A stretch of 64,000 bases of DNA, taken from NCBI GenBank assembly GCA_008694505.1, contig VZDJ01000063.1, forward strand, positions 3,236,339 through 3,300,338. The letters are read 5' to 3'. This DNA comes from Cyanoderma ruficeps. Its lineage: Eukaryota > Chordata > Aves > Passeriformes > Timaliidae. Under the pieces are notes generated by a model. That model saw only the letters and a list, made by a program, of their open reading frames with translations. It did no database searches and was not told the DNA's origin. The translations under genes and the position numbers were made by a program. Within the stretch, counting starts at the first letter, position 1; the number at the start of each line of letters is the position of its first letter. Shown piece by piece: positions 36,701 through 51,700 of this stretch.

Positions 36701-39700
36701 GTGGCAGCCCCCAGCCATACCTTGGGGCACAGGAACGCCGTGGGGCTGACAGAGCTGAAGTTGGCTGGGCAGTAAAACCCCTCGGAACAGGGTCCTGTGG
36801 GAGAGCTCAGCCCTGTGCTGGCACAGAAGGCCCCGGGGGAGCAGGGCACACAGCTGTCCTGAGAGCCACCTCCTGAGGGGACACAAACACAGCAGGTGGG
36901 ACAGCACCCAGCGCACGGCCACCAGCAGCAGCACTGGTTTGAAGTGTTACCATCACTGGTAACATGTGGCCACTGACCCCAGGAGTGGCTGGTCACCACT
37001 GATGTCCCCATAGGACAAACCCTTGGGGAAAGTGACACTCACCAGTGGCGTTGTTGAGGGTCCCAGCTGGGCAAGGAACTGGGAAGGGAGTTCCCTCTGG
37101 ACAGTAGTGCCCCAGGGGGCAGGGCCCGCTGAGAGGGGACCCAGGTGTCCCCCGTGGGGTGGCATCAGTGGCTCCTCCTTCACAGAAGTAGCCGGGCGAG
37201 CAGAGGCCTGAGCAGCACAGAGGGAGGCAGGCAGCACCCACAGCACCCACAGCACCCGCAGCACCACTGACACCCTCCCAGGAGGTGTCAGGAGCCAGAG
37301 CCCGTCCCTGTCCCGGGTTATCTCTGTCCATAGCCTGGGCTGGTCACCTCTCCTTGTCCCCATTAACCCTCGGCCTCCATCCCTTTCCTTACTGGCACTG
37401 ACCTCACCCGCTGTTTGCTCTCCTTATCTCCTCTCTGACTCCTTCCCTGCCCTCTGCTGCCCCTGGGAAGAATCCTGCCTCTCCTCTTTCCAGGTATCCA
37501 GCCTGGAGTTTTGGCCCAGGGACAATTACTCTGCGTAAATGGGAGGGGAAGGATTTTGGAAGACAGAAAGAGCAGAGATAAAATGCTAAAGAAAAGGAAG
37601 AGAAAACAGAAAAAAAACTAAGGGAGAGAAGGGAAAGCAATCCAGTTACAGAAATAACCATTGAATAAAAAAATTATAAAACCAAGTAATGATAGAACCA
37701 AAAGTATCAAAATATATAACCAAATATATAAAAAACCAAATATCAAAGCAAATAAATTTGGTATAAAATTTTGGTATAAATACCAATAAATATATATATA
37801 TATATAGATATATACCTATATATATATATATATAAAAATATATATNAATATAAAAACCCCAAATATAAAAAAAACCCAAAAAAACCCCCCAAAACCAACC
37901 CCCCATAATAACAACAAATAATAGAAACAAAACCCCCCTCCAATAAACAATGTAAATAATAACAAATAATAATAAAACAACATTACATGAAATATAATTA
38001 TATTATACTAAATGATATAATGAAAATATTATAATTAAATAACAACATAATAATAGTAAAACCAAATAAAATAATAATAGAACCAAACTAAATGCTCAGT
38101 GAGAAGAATGAAACAGAGAAAAAGAGGAGGCTGACAAGCACAGCCTCAGGGTGTCCTGCAAGAGCCTTTACCCCATTCCTGAAGCTGTTTCCCATTTCCC
38201 CACATCCCCCAGCCCCGATCTCCCTCCCCGTGCTGGGGCAGCTCTGTTGTCACCCAAACTCACCATCAGGCTCCCAGTTGGCCTCTCCCCTGCAGAACCT
38301 GCCCACGGGGCACTGCCTGCAGGCTGTGGGTGCCACTGCCCCCTCCAAGGGGCTCAGTGTCCCCTCGGGACAGGGCACAGGGACAGCAGTGCGGCCTGGA
38401 CAGAAGTACCCTGTGGTGGAGAGGGGCCAGGAGATGTTGTATAAAGCCTTAGAAAAGAGGACACGGCCTTAAACTGCACCAAGGGAAATGCAGGTTGGAT
38501 ATTAGGAAAAAGGTTTTTACAGAAAGGGTGATAAAGTACTGGAATGGTCTGCCCAGGGATGGAGTCACCATCCCTGGGTGTGTTTAAGGAAAGACTGGAT
38601 GTGGCACTAGGTGCCAGGGTTTGGTTGGGGGTGGGTTGGACTCGATGATCTCAAATCAATCTTTCTCCAGATGGTGTTTTGCTGGTTTTCTGTCTGGGAA
38701 TTGAACCCAGGTCACGGCAGTGAGAGCGTCAAATCTTAACCATTAGACCATCAGGGAGAGGGTGTTTTGAGGAAGGAGAGTTGTGTACCAAGATTCTTTT
38801 GAGAAGTAGCTTTCTTGAGAAATTTTTCCTTGGGAAAGTTATCAGCTGCTAGCAGGGTAAAATCTCTCAGGCCCACACTCCACGACTTCTACAGGAAGGC
38901 AGCCAGTGCCAGCCTGAAGGTTTTTATTCAATTTGACAACGCAGTGGTCACAGCTATGAGATCTGCTAAGCTTTGGGAACATGGAATTGTCAACGAAGGG
39001 ACGGAGATCCCCAGCCCCACTCCCACAGCTGTGCTCACCTCTGGGGCAGGTGAGGGGCTGCACGGTGCCAGCACTGGCACAGGCCGTGCCAGCCGGGCAG
39101 GGCAGGCAGGTGCTGGCCCCGGGCACGGGGCTGAAGGTGCCGGGCTCACAGGGCAGCTCCAGCCCCGAGCCCGCCGGGCAGTAGGAGCCGCTGGGACACG
39201 GGTACCCATGGATCCCATCCGAAGGGCAGGGAGAGGAGTTTCCTTCCAGGCAAACGTAGCTGCGGGGAGAGAGAGAGAATCCACCTGGAACAGGGAGCTC
39301 CCAGCCCTGCTCACAGGGGATGGTGGGGTGTTGCTTTGATCTTCTTTTTCTGCCAGAGTTGGGATTAAATGCTTGGGAGATGCAGTTCATGTTTGGACTC
39401 AGATGTTTATTAATCCTTATCTATGTTACAGTCTCACGAGCTGTGAGTTCTACAGCCCTGCTAGCTAACAAACTAAAAATGGAGCCCCCTCTATCTCTCC
39501 ACAAGGCCTTTTAAGCACAAACTGTCAAATTATGAAAAGACACCTAAATTATTTTTACTTTTAACCCAATAACCAACCACCCGTGGCCCACTATGTGGAT
39601 TTTTCCACCCAATTACAAAATTCCACCCAGAGCCATGGAGAAGAAGGTGAAAAAGAAGGACGCAGCCTCCACCCTAAATCCTCCATCTTGCCTTATATAT

Positions 39701-42700
39701 CTATTACTATATTCTAAAGCCTTAAACTCTAAGTTTTCCACCCTGTGATATCACACACTTCTATTCAAACTCCACACCCACAATCCCAGTGCTGTCACTC
39801 AATTTTGGAATCCTTTTTCACGGCCTCAGGTCAAATGCAGTGTTTGCTTGGGGGTCAGTGCCTGTGAGCACTGAAAGTCTGAAATTCTCAGTGCCCAGGG
39901 CTCCACACAAAAGCCAGCCCTGGACAACACAGTTTGGTTCAGCTGTGCCAGCAGCTTCCCCTCACTTTGTGCCCTGAAAACCCTGGGAAAAGGCTTTTTT
40001 ACACCAGGCTGCCTGGAAAGAGTTCTCATTCTGGGAAAAAAGTGCCTTTGAAAATGAAAATATTTTTACATCAAAACACAGGGCCCAGGTGTTCAGTCTC
40101 TGGTGCCTTTGCTGAGCCTCTTTTGATCCCCAGTGCTCTCTTCCCTCTCAGCCCCTCACATCGAGCAAAGATGACGAAATTCAGAATCTGTGATGGTTCT
40201 GAACCAGAACATCAACAGGGAAAAGAAGGTTTTAAGAACCATCAACAGGCAAAGAACAAGGAAATGAGAGCCGTGATCCCATCACAGACAAGGATTTGAG
40301 CGATGGAGTTTCTGGAGAAGAAAAAATTCCCACTCCTGAAGGCAAACAACTGAGTGTGAAAGGAACAGCACTGAAAGAAAACTAGAAAAGCAGCTCTTTC
40401 TTTTTGCCTGGAAACAAGACCAGTTCCAGCTGAGCAGCTGCTTCTGAGGAGTGATGGATGCTGTGTGATAAAGGTGCTGAAAAGCATCAAACTGCTCCCT
40501 GTTGTGGGACACAGATTTTGGAAGTCGAGGGTCATTTATAATTTATAATTTATATTTCATTACCATCCAGCTTAGAAAATCTGGATCATTACTGTTACGG
40601 CTAGGCTGTAATAACTTTGAGGGTTAAAGGAAATTTTGGGAAGGCTTAAAGTTCAACTGGGACAGGTCAAACCCCTTATATTCCCAAGAATTATTATTTT
40701 CAGTCCTTCTCAATGTAGCCCTCATTGCATTCCCAGTTTAGCTTCAACTTCTAAACAAATTTCATTGGGATTTTCTCTGCTCCATTCAAGAGCCAGGAGG
40801 TGCTGCATAAAGATGTTCTGCTGCTCTCAGAAATCTCATTACGCTGCACTGAAATCACTTCTAAGACTCTCTTACACTTATAAAATAAACCAAATTTCTG
40901 TAGCCCCTGGCCCTGAGGCTCATGAGATGGACAGACACTGCTCAGGGCACCGTGCACAGGTTGGCAACGGCGCCTTGTCCCTGGTTCTTGCACCACCTTG
41001 TGGAAGGACTCAGAAGGGGAAGAAAAGAAAAAAGGTTAAATTCCCAGCAAGTGTGACTATGGGGCTAAATACGGGATTTGCAGCAGCAATTTATTTATAA
41101 TGATGATATTTTTTTTCACTGAAAACAGAGATAAAAGATTTATAAGAGTGTCAGGCAGGTGTGAAGGAAGAGGAATGTCTCTGAAACACCAACAAGGAGA
41201 TGACACATCCCAACTAAAGGGCTGAAAACAAGCCCAGGGTCTGGAAATATGGATTACAATGCACAGCCTGGCTGTGGTTGTGACTGACCAGTTGTGAGAA
41301 ATGGATTTGTAGAGGATTCTCAAAGCCTGACACAAGGCTCACTCACATAGTCTTGTGCATCTGTGTGCAAACCCTGAGATAAAATATGCTGACTGAGAAA
41401 AGAGAATAAATGGAATAGGACAGACATTGTTGAGGGAGAAATTGAGCTGGAAACAAGTTTCAAATGATGGTCTTGCAAACAGACCAGATATTTTGGAGAA
41501 TTAGAACTGTGAAAGATGTATTGTAGCAAGACCACGTGGGGTAAAATAATCGGTGATTGCTTTAGAAGTATTAGCAGCGTTGTGGAAAAAGCTAATAGGC
41601 TGAAAAGCATTTATAAGGTACTGTAAACAAAAAATAGTTTGGCTTCTTATAGAATGGCGTCGAGTTTTCCATCTCTTGTGTCTCACCCTTCTACAAGATT
41701 GACATAAAATCAAAAATTCCAATAAATCAAACTGGAATAAAACCTTTTTAAAACCCCTCTCAGTTGCTGGGTTTTCCCACCACCCAGCGGCAGTGCCACT
41801 CACCCTGGGTCACACGGCGAGGTCTGGGCCAGCTCAGCCAGCCCTGGGCCACTGCAGACCCTCCCAGCTGGGCAGGGCTGGCACTGCTGCTCTGCCCCCA
41901 GCCCCAGGGCGCTGGACAGGGAGCCCGGGGGGCACGGCACGGGGTGCCCACTGCCACGGGGACAGAAGTGACCCACGGGGCAGATGTCATTGCCAGGCAG
42001 GGCAAGGCTGGGGGATTCCACCTGCATGAGGGAAAAAACACGGGAAAGGTGTTACCAGGAGGAGGTTTGGTACAGCGTTCTGTTGCCCTGAGTTTTCTGC
42101 CGTCTGTCTTGGTTTAGAGGTTTTCTCACTCAGCTTCATGTAAACAATGTGTATTTTCAGAATGTTTGCATACTTCTCCTCTGAGAGAAGAGATGATTGA
42201 TGGTGATGTCCACCATCCAGGCTGAGAGGTGGCGACCTCTGTAGCCAATCTCTTGACCTCTGTACAAATGTATATAATGGAGTCAAATTTTTGAATAAGG
42301 GGGAGAAGAGTTGTTCCCTCACGCTGCTGTGTGCCTGCTCATCTTTCTGTCCCAGAACTGGGACACACCCAGCCTTGACAAACCACGGGGTTCCAAATAT
42401 AAATACATATTATATTAAGATATTCACAAATATTAAAATGAGTGCTCTATGGGGAGTTGAGGAGAGCAAACTGGGAAGATGGGACTGCATCACCTGAAGT
42501 GTAATTGGACAATTAACCCCAGTATGGAAATGGACCAAAACTTATGAAAGTGTGAAAATTTGGGACACATCATCCATCTTGGTGTAGCCTTGGCCAGGCT
42601 CTTACACTGCCCAAGGTGTATCCTTTGCAGGCCTTTTAATAAATCCCTACTTTACTCCTTTAACACTGCCTGGCCTCTGTTCCAGGCAGCCTCTCCAGGC

Positions 42701-45700
42701 ATCAACTGCAGCTGAGGGAGCAGAAATGCTTGGAAAACATCCCACCAGCAGCCAGGAGATTGTGGCAGGCCAGCCCTGGTCCCCAGGTGCCCAGATCACT
42801 GTGCTGCTGCTGCCTGGCACTCACCCTGTGCTTGAAGGGGGCTGGGCTGACGGCTCCCTTGGCACAGTGATAACCTGGGTAACAAAATCCCGACGGCTGG
42901 GACAGCCCTGGGGCCGAGCAATACATCCCTGAAACAAACGGAGAGCCGTGTCATGCTGCACAGAACAGCAGAGGAGTCAAGTGAGAAGAGAAATCATTCA
43001 CACATTCCCTGTGCCCAGGGAAAATCCCCTCCTCACCTGCTGGGCAGGGCTCGCAGTCAGACTCGCTGGTGGCACCAGCCCTGGGGCCAAAGGTGCCCTT
43101 GGGACATGGATGCTCCGTGCTGAAGGTGGTCCCTGGCAGGCAGAAGTGCCCAGCAGGGCACAGCTCAGGGGTTTGTGCTCCAGGACCTGGGATGGAAGGG
43201 AAGAACCTTGCTCAGGAGGGATTGGGACAGGTCATGACATGCTCCATCAACAGAAGCAGCCTCCCTCCCCTGTTTGTCCAGCCAGACACGGGCCATGGGT
43301 GTTGCTCTGATCTTTTTCAGCCTTCTGATGTTTATATTTTTGTAGTGGAGTTTCTCATAGGTTTTCACGTCAACAAAAGTAATGTTTTGTAAACTGTTTT
43401 TCCTGTTTACATTCCTCTCTGGAGGAGGAAGAATTGATGGACCTCTAGTTTGACCAGCGTGGTTAGAGAGGTGTCAGCCTCGTTTGTCCAATCCCTGGTC
43501 GTTGTCCAGAATCTGTATAAATCGAGGTCAAAAATGAACTGCCTCCTCTTTTTTGCCCTAACTACTGACTGTGTGCATGTCCTTCATTTTGTGTCCTCTA
43601 GCAACATGTGGGGACAGCAGATCCCATGGGGCAGGAGGATCCCGCGGATAGCAGTGGGCTCTGGCAGGTGATGATACAGAACATGGTCCTTCAGAGCTGC
43701 TTTTGCCCAGATCAGAGACAAGGGAAACCCAAAATGATGATCTCCTTCCTCAGACACCTCTACCAAACATCAGGAGGTGCCAATTCTCTGAAGTTCAGCC
43801 TCAGAAAAAGAGTATTTTACCACACAGGTGAGTCAGTGCTGAATTAAATGCCTGGGGAAAACAAAGGCTTCCCATTAAAAAGCTTGGCTGGGATTCTGAG
43901 GCTCTCAGTTGTGCTTCCAGCTCTGTTAAAACTCACATTAGCTCAGACAAGTAATTCCTTCCCTGTTGCTTCAGCTGCTCACCTGAGAAAGGAAAAGCCT
44001 GTTTGTCCCCAGGAAGGTGATGGGTGAATTTGTCACTGTCAGAGTGACCACAGAGATCCCTGTGGTGCTGGGGAGAGCACATAAACATCTTGTGCAGCAG
44101 ATGGTGAGAACCTCTGAGCAGGAGCAGCTCTGGCTCATGGCCAGACCAAGAGCTCCCTGCCAGGAATATTTGTTTCCCTGCAAGGCCAGAGCCGTGTCAG
44201 ACACTCACAGGAGGTGCAGAGGAGCTTTAACAGCAAACAAGGAGCTCTGCATCACCTGAAGCTGCTCCCGAGAACCCAACAGGAGCTTAAATTAAATGAT
44301 TTGGGGCATTTCTGCTTGGTGCTAGAAACCATCACTGACTGAAAGTGATGTGGGGCCCTCAGTTCGTTCTTGCTGTACCCAGAGTTGTCAGAAATGAAGC
44401 TGTGGTGGGTGAAAATGAAGCAGTGGTGGGTGACTCTCTTTGCTCACTCTGTAACCCCAGCACATCCTCACCGCTGCAGGAGTGCCCAGCGGGGCAGAGC
44501 TGACAGTCTGCTGCCTGCCCTTTCCCACTGGCAGGGCTGAAGCTTCCAGGGCTGCAGGGAATTGGGAATTCAGAGCCTTCAGGGCAGTAGAAGCCAGCGG
44601 GGCAGTGCCTGTGGTCTGGCTGTGTGGAGCCAGGATCACAGAAATATCCGGCATAACACGGTCCTGCAAGAGAGAAAAGCTTCAGCATCAGGTTTGAAAC
44701 CAGGAAATATAAAAAATATCCAAACTGGAAGAGAAAAAGGATGTTGGATGGGTGAATACACACCAGAAACAGCAGGCAGACCTTGTCCTTGGCAGAACTT
44801 CCCAGCAGGACAGGGCAGGCAGGAGTTCAGGAATGCCATCCCGGATTGGGGCAGGAAGGTCCCGCTGGGACAGGGCTGGGGCTGGGGGCTCCCTGGGGGG
44901 CAGAAATGCCCTGCTGGGCACACAGCCCCCGTCCCATCACCCACAGGGTTGGGCACACGTGCCTGGGAAGTGCAGAAATGCCCAGGCCAGCACAGGCCGC
45001 TCGGGGCTGACAGCCCTAAAGGCAACGAGCATCAGGTCAGGTGAGACAGAGGCATCCTAGAAATCACATTTTGGGACTAAAACAATTGGACAAGTCTGGT
45101 CACCACGATGATCCCAGAGCCTCCTGGCCAGTCAGGAGCTCTGTTAGTTAAAAGCTCAATCTGGACTCTCAATATTTACTCACACAACTGATAAGCAGAG
45201 AGAAAAAAAGCCCAAATTGTTTCCTAAATCACCATTTTAGAGGAGGCTGATCGTTACGAGTCTTTCCACTGAGAGACAAACCCAAATCATTCCCAGCCCC
45301 CAAGCTGCTTGATTTCTGGTTTCATAACCTCTGCTAGAACAAAACCACCTTGACCTGCCTTTAATTTAAATTTCAAAAGATGGTTTGCAAAAGACCCTTT
45401 AAAATCTGCTCAAGGGCTCCCAGAAATCATTCCAAATGCCCTGTAACATTTGGGTGAACTGCCCAGAACACTTCCCTCACGCCCAGACCCAAAGCAGATG
45501 AGGATTTTGTTTGATGCACACACAGTCCCCACCTGGGCTGGCACAGAACGTGCCTCCAGGACAAGGGCTGCAGTCCCTGGGGTTTGCCAGGCTGGGCTGG
45601 GGGCCGTAGGTGCCCTCTGGACACGGGTACTGGTTGGCAGCCCTTGTTCCTGGGGGGCAGTAATGTCCTGCTGGGCACTCCATGGCTTTGGCCACACCAT

Positions 45701-48700
45701 GGATGGTCTGTTGGGCGTCATCTGGGTGGTCCTGTGGGGCACAGAACCTGCCAAAAAATGCCAAAAGCGCTTGTGCTCACCCTCTGTTCTGCCAGAGAGA
45801 AAAAAAATCCCTGTCACTCTAATTAGGAATGGAGGTAGGAATGACACACAGACTCTCAGGGTTGTTAGCAAGTGAGGGCAATCTTTACCCTTTGAAATTC
45901 TCTTTTATAGACAGTTCTGAGAGAATAAAGTTTCATTGGGCAGCAAACCAACACATCACCATCACTGGACAGTTAGGAACAACACCCCTCAAACGTTTCT
46001 AGCAAGTAAACGACAGGGGGACAAACAACATCTGCAGGGGTTGTTTTACTTTCTCCAAGGACTGTTTGAATTCCTCCTCACAATTTCTCAGCCCACAACA
46101 TCTCAGGTCAGTATGAGAAATTTGTGTGACTTAGTTCCATACAGACACTGTGCTGCTGCCCGATTTCTCGCATTCAGCATCCACAGAAAAACAACTTTGT
46201 GCACAGCAGTGACCACACGGTGAAAGGGAAGGAAATTCCTTGAGAAAACCAAGGGGGAGCTCAGGTGGGACCTGCCAGGATCACCCTGCCCATCCCTGCA
46301 GGCAGACCTGCCAGGAGGGATTCCCTGTGATGCTTCTGGGGTACAGAAAATGACACAGTGAAAGGAAAGGTGAAAACAGAAACAGGAAAACCATTCTTGT
46401 ATATCAAAGTGTATCTTGTGTTTCAAACACAGAGCAGCCTGAGGCAGAGGGAAACACTCCTGGTAATTCCTAAGAAAGCATCAAAGGAAGCAGCAAATCC
46501 AGGGCACTCACATTCCTGCTGGGCAGGTTTCACACTGGCCTTTCCCAGCCTGCTCCTGGTATTCCCCAGGGGGACAGGGCACGGGCTCGGGGCTGCCAGG
46601 GGGGCAGTAGTGACCCACAGGACACAAATAGTCTGGGAGCAAAACAAAAAATACCCCTGTGGTGAAAATATTGTTATTTTTTCAGCCTTTTTTTTTTTCC
46701 CTTTATAAGATCCCCTGTTTTTCATACTTCTTATTATTACCCAATAATTTACCCTTATTGGGTATTATTTGGAATTGGGTGTTATTTGGAATAATATTGG
46801 GTGTGATTTGGAATAACTTTTAGAAAAGGTTTTTTTTCACCTCAACTGTCATTTCTAAACCATAACTGCAGTCAGATTTTAAACTGATCTTGCTGAAGAG
46901 TGACCCCAAAGAATTCCTACCTGAGTGCTGGTCTGACACAGAGCCTGCAGGGCAGAACCATCCCTCCTTACACAACCCCTGCGGGGAGCTCTGGCCGTGC
47001 TGGGAGCAGAACCAGCCCGGGGAGCAGGGCTGGCAGTCCTGTGCCGAGTGCCCACCAGGGTGAGGCAAGAAGGAGCCTGATTAGAAAAAAAACCCACCAA
47101 AATCACATTGTTGCATCCTCACACATCCTGCTGGGAGTGGTTGTGAGGGAATTGTCTGGATCTCAAAGCAGCAGCTCCCACAGGAACTTTCTGGCTGCAT
47201 TTGTCCCAGAAGATGCAAAAGGATGCTGTTTTAGGAAGGATTTCCCAAAATCCCAGCACTCCCTGGGATGAGAGCTTCCTATCAGAGGGTCCTGGGAGAG
47301 GCTGCTCTTGACTGCTGAGGTGAATTCCTATTTATTTCTGGGCTGAGCAGTGCAATCCCTTGTTAATACAACTATAGATTGAATCCAGGAAGGAAATCAA
47401 TGTTCCACAGCCTCTTACTTAATGAACCCTTTGTCTCATTAGTGATGCTGTTAATGATCTCTCCCTGTGCAGGGGGATGCAGAGGCTGTCACGTTCTGCC
47501 TGGATGACCTGTCCTTCAGGAGGGTTCAGCAGGACCTTCCCTCCTGTCTTGGTGGCAACGGTGGCAACCAGCAGTGTGTGTTCCATCACCAGCTGTTAAA
47601 CCAGCTGGGGCCGTGTTCTTTATCCCTTCCAGGACCCATCCTCCCTCCAGGGGAGATCAGCTGTCCATGGGCCATCCAGGCTCACTGCAGGGCTGAGACA
47701 ATTCCATCATCCCATGGGAGAGGCTCCACCCAGGGGGAGGAGCCCAGCATTCCCACCTGGATCAAAGCTGGGATTCAGAACAGCAGCACAGCCTGTCTGC
47801 ACTGGATTCCCAGAGGGAGACCAGACCCATCCCAGCACCACTGGACCTTCAGAGGGAAACTCCACCCTTCTCCAGGATCATTGCTCCACCAGAACCACAT
47901 CTGTCCCTGCAGGAGGGCTGGGCTGGGCTGACACCAACACCCTGAGCAACAACAGGGGGTCAGGCTGTGCTCTGACTCTGGCAGTGATTTTTTATTTGTT
48001 TGTTTGTTTGCTTTTTTTGTAGTACTACATTTAAAAAAAATTTCCTAGTAAAGAACTGTTATTCCTGTTCCCATATCTTTGCCTGCGAGCCCCTTAATTT
48101 CAAAATTATAATAATTCAGAGGGAGGGGGTTTGCATTCTCTATTTCAAGGGAGGCTCCTGCCTTCCTTAGCAGACTCCTGTCTTTCCAAACCAGGACACC
48201 TCCCCAGCAGCAGCTCCAGAGGCAGTTCAGCCATTCCTGTCTGATTTAGGGCTGATGTTCCCATCCAGCAGCACTGGATTAGTGCCTGAATTTCCATGCT
48301 GAGAGCAGCTTTTCCTTGGGGAATGCAGGGAAGCTTCAGCACAGCCTGGGGAGGGGCTGCAGAGCCTTAGCTGGGCTCAGCGAAGGGAAATGCCAGCAGG
48401 GTCCAGCTGCCACCAAACCTACCTGGGGGACACGGAGATGGGGAGTAACTCCCTGCAGGACAGAAGTGGCCTTGGGGACAGATGTCTCCCACTGTTCCAT
48501 CCCTGGGGTTTGGGGTTGTGGAGCCTCCTGTGCAGTAGAACCCAGCCTGGCAGGGCCCAGACGGAGCTGCCAGCTCTGGGCTGGCACAGAACCAACCTGG
48601 ATCACAGGGCAGAATCAGGAGCAGCTTTTGGAGACAGCAGGAGCAACCCCAGCACGAGGCTGGGATCACCTGTGGGTCTTGGCAAGAAGGGGAAAGGGGA

Positions 48701-51700
48701 TGCATGCACCAAAAATCAAACCCAAAAATTGTGTGCTGGGAGAAAGCCTCAGCTCCTACCTGGAGGGCAGGGAAGAGGAAGGGATGAACCAGCAGGACAA
48801 AAAGTTCCTGCTTGGCACAACCCAACAGATCCTGGAGCTGGAGCTGCCTTTCCTGTGAATGGGAAAGACACAGAGTGAGTTGAACCATGAGAATTGCAAA
48901 CACTCTATTTTACTGGAATAGCTCAGGAAGAGGAGAGCTAGAGCACTGAATTAAGGGGAAAAAAAGGGAAAGAAAGCCATCCTGAGCCTGGCTGGTGACC
49001 CTAATATCCTTTAGGTGACCCCAATATCCCCCTCAAGAACCACCATCACCACCCTTTGCTGTTCCCCTTCCTACCAGAGAAATTTCCAGGAAACATTGGT
49101 TTGCTTGATGTGGATCCGGGTGGACAAAACCACCCAGGCGTGCAGAGCCCATCTGGCCTGGCCAGGCCTGGCCTGGAACAGACCCTTCCAGGAGGACACA
49201 GCTGGCACTTGGAAACATCCCAGAGATTCAGGGCTTCACTGTAGGTTCCAGGGGGACAAGGATGCTGCGTGGCAAATTCTGTGCTCCTGGGGCAGTAGTG
49301 ACCTAGAGAGAGAAAATGGTTTAATAATGGATACGACGGGCTGGGAACAGCCTAGGAAGGATTTCCAGCCTGTGCACGAGTCATTCCCTTCATGTCTTTG
49401 TGAGAAGTGATGCCTTTTTGGGGCTATTTAAAAACAGAGGCCAGATAAAATTAAGAGAATAAAAACCAGTTGTATTTATTGAAGGGCCTTCAGGTAGATT
49501 CAGGGTAGACAAAGCCCCCCAGGGGCTACACCCAAAATGGACAATGGTCACGGGTTTGCACACTTTGATCAGTTTGGTCCATTTGCACATTGGGGGTTCA
49601 ATCTTCCAGTTCCAGCTTCAGGTAATGAAGTCATTTACCCCAAATTTGCTCCCCCCCAACTCCCTTTTGTTTCCATCTCTCAGGCCTGAGGCAGTGAGGT
49701 GTCCTTGACTGCCAGGCCTGGAGAGGAATTGTTGTGTCTGCCCAAACTGGGGGAGCAGCAGCTCACACTGTGTGTGGAGTTTGGAGTTCTACACTAAAGA
49801 ACTGCAGGATTACAGAGAGATGAAAACCAGAAAAGCTGAAATCCTAAGGCATCAGGAGGACTGATCCCAAGCCATGAGTGTGGGCCCGTCATGCAAATTG
49901 TCACTTCTCTGACAGGTCCAGGCCATCAGGTGTGCCAAATGCAGCAGGGTGCCCCTGGGTGGGCACAGCCAGACCCACCTTGAGGACAATCTGTGTAGTT
50001 GGTGGAGGCTGAGGTGCAGTAAAAGCCCTCTGGGCACTCCAGGCACTGTGTCCCACTCCAGGACGGGCTGTAGGTCCCTGCAGGGCACGGCTGGGCTCTG
50101 CTGCTCCCCTCCTCACAGAAATGCCCCGGGGGGCAGGGACCTCCACTGGCCGTTGGCTTGGAAGGAAAACACCACAGTCACAGCCTAAAAACTCCTCATG
50201 TGCAGAAAGATCTGAGTCAGATTGTAAAGGTGACATTCACTGTGAAATCCTGATCTCACCCCTGGCTCCTGCGGGCTGCACAAAGCCAGGGCTCAGTCTT
50301 GTCATCGTATTTAAAAATTCTTGCTGAATTTTGCCTCAGAGGAGGGCTGGCAGATGCAGTGCTCTAATCAAACTCATGAACTATTAACCTCTGGAATTTT
50401 AATGGGATGTGGCATTCCACGCTCTTCGCAGCATCGGCATGCAAAGACAGAGCTACTTTTGCTCAGATTTTAAATGTAAAGCTCAAGGAAAGCCAGATGC
50501 ATTTTGTTATCTCTGTTCCCCTTTCACTATCAATCAACCAGAAGGAGGTAATGTTGAAAGGGAGAGTTTAATCCAGGGCAGGAGAACTCAGGTGACCTTG
50601 TGGCCCTCAGTTCCACAGACATTTTATATTTTTTACACCATTTCCACCACACCTCAGCTTACCCTGGGAGGTCTGGGGGAAAGGCTTCCTCCACTGCAGT
50701 AGAACCCGGCCTCACACAACCCCGTGGGAGACACAAGTCCAGTCCCATTGCAGAAATAACCTGAAATTAAATGAGGAGAATGATGCTGGCAGCTCCAGAC
50801 AGACAACAGCAGATAAATAATACACGGGAAATGTAGACTTCGAGTTTGGACTTGGATATTTATTAATCCTTATCTTTATTACAGTCTCATAAGCCATGAG
50901 TTCTACAGCACCTCTAGTTAGCAAGGTGCAAAAATGGAGTGTCTCTAACTCTTTCCAAGGTTATTTAAGTGATAATTACCCAATAACGAGGTGACAATTA
51001 TATTATTAATACTTTTGACCCAATAATGACCACCCAAGGCCTGCAATGTAGAACCTTTTCACCCAATTACAGAAAACCACCCAAACTCATGAAGAAGAAG
51101 GAAGAAGAAGGTGAAGAAGAAGGAAGAAGGACTCAGACAACGCCCCAAATCCTCCATCTTGACTCACATGTATTACTATATACTAAAGTCCCAAAATCTA
51201 AGTTCCAACAACAGTAAAAACAAATTCTGATCAGGAATCAGTCTTCCCATCTCTCAACCATGGATATCCTCTGAGGTGGAGAAGTGGCAGATTTAGTCTC
51301 CATCCTCTGCCCAACACCTCTATTCAGGAAATCTCTACCTAACACCTCTCTCCAGCAAAGCATTTGCTCAGGATTTCCTGCTCCAGAGCCAGGGGAGTAT
51401 TAGAAATGGCCGAAATCTCACGAATCATGATTTTTTCATTGTTTTTACCTGCATCGCACAGGAGGCAGTCCTGGATCCCAGTGTTCCCAGTTGAGCTGCT
51501 GTACTGGCCAGGAGGGCAGGGCAGTGGGGAGGCAGAGCCCAGAGGGCAGTAGGATCCCTGGGGACACGAGTTTCCCTCCAGAGCATCCCTGGGGGTTGGG
51601 CTGGCAGCTCCTCCAGTGCAGTAAAACCCGGCCAGGCAAGGTCCTGACACCTGGGACTGCCCAGGGAGTGCACAGAAGTGCCCTGAGAGAGGAAACAATG

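Noticed and set aside
38686..38757. A functional tRNA-Glu gene
   Set aside because: The acceptor stem has three mismatches and it sits inside rearranged transposon DNA.
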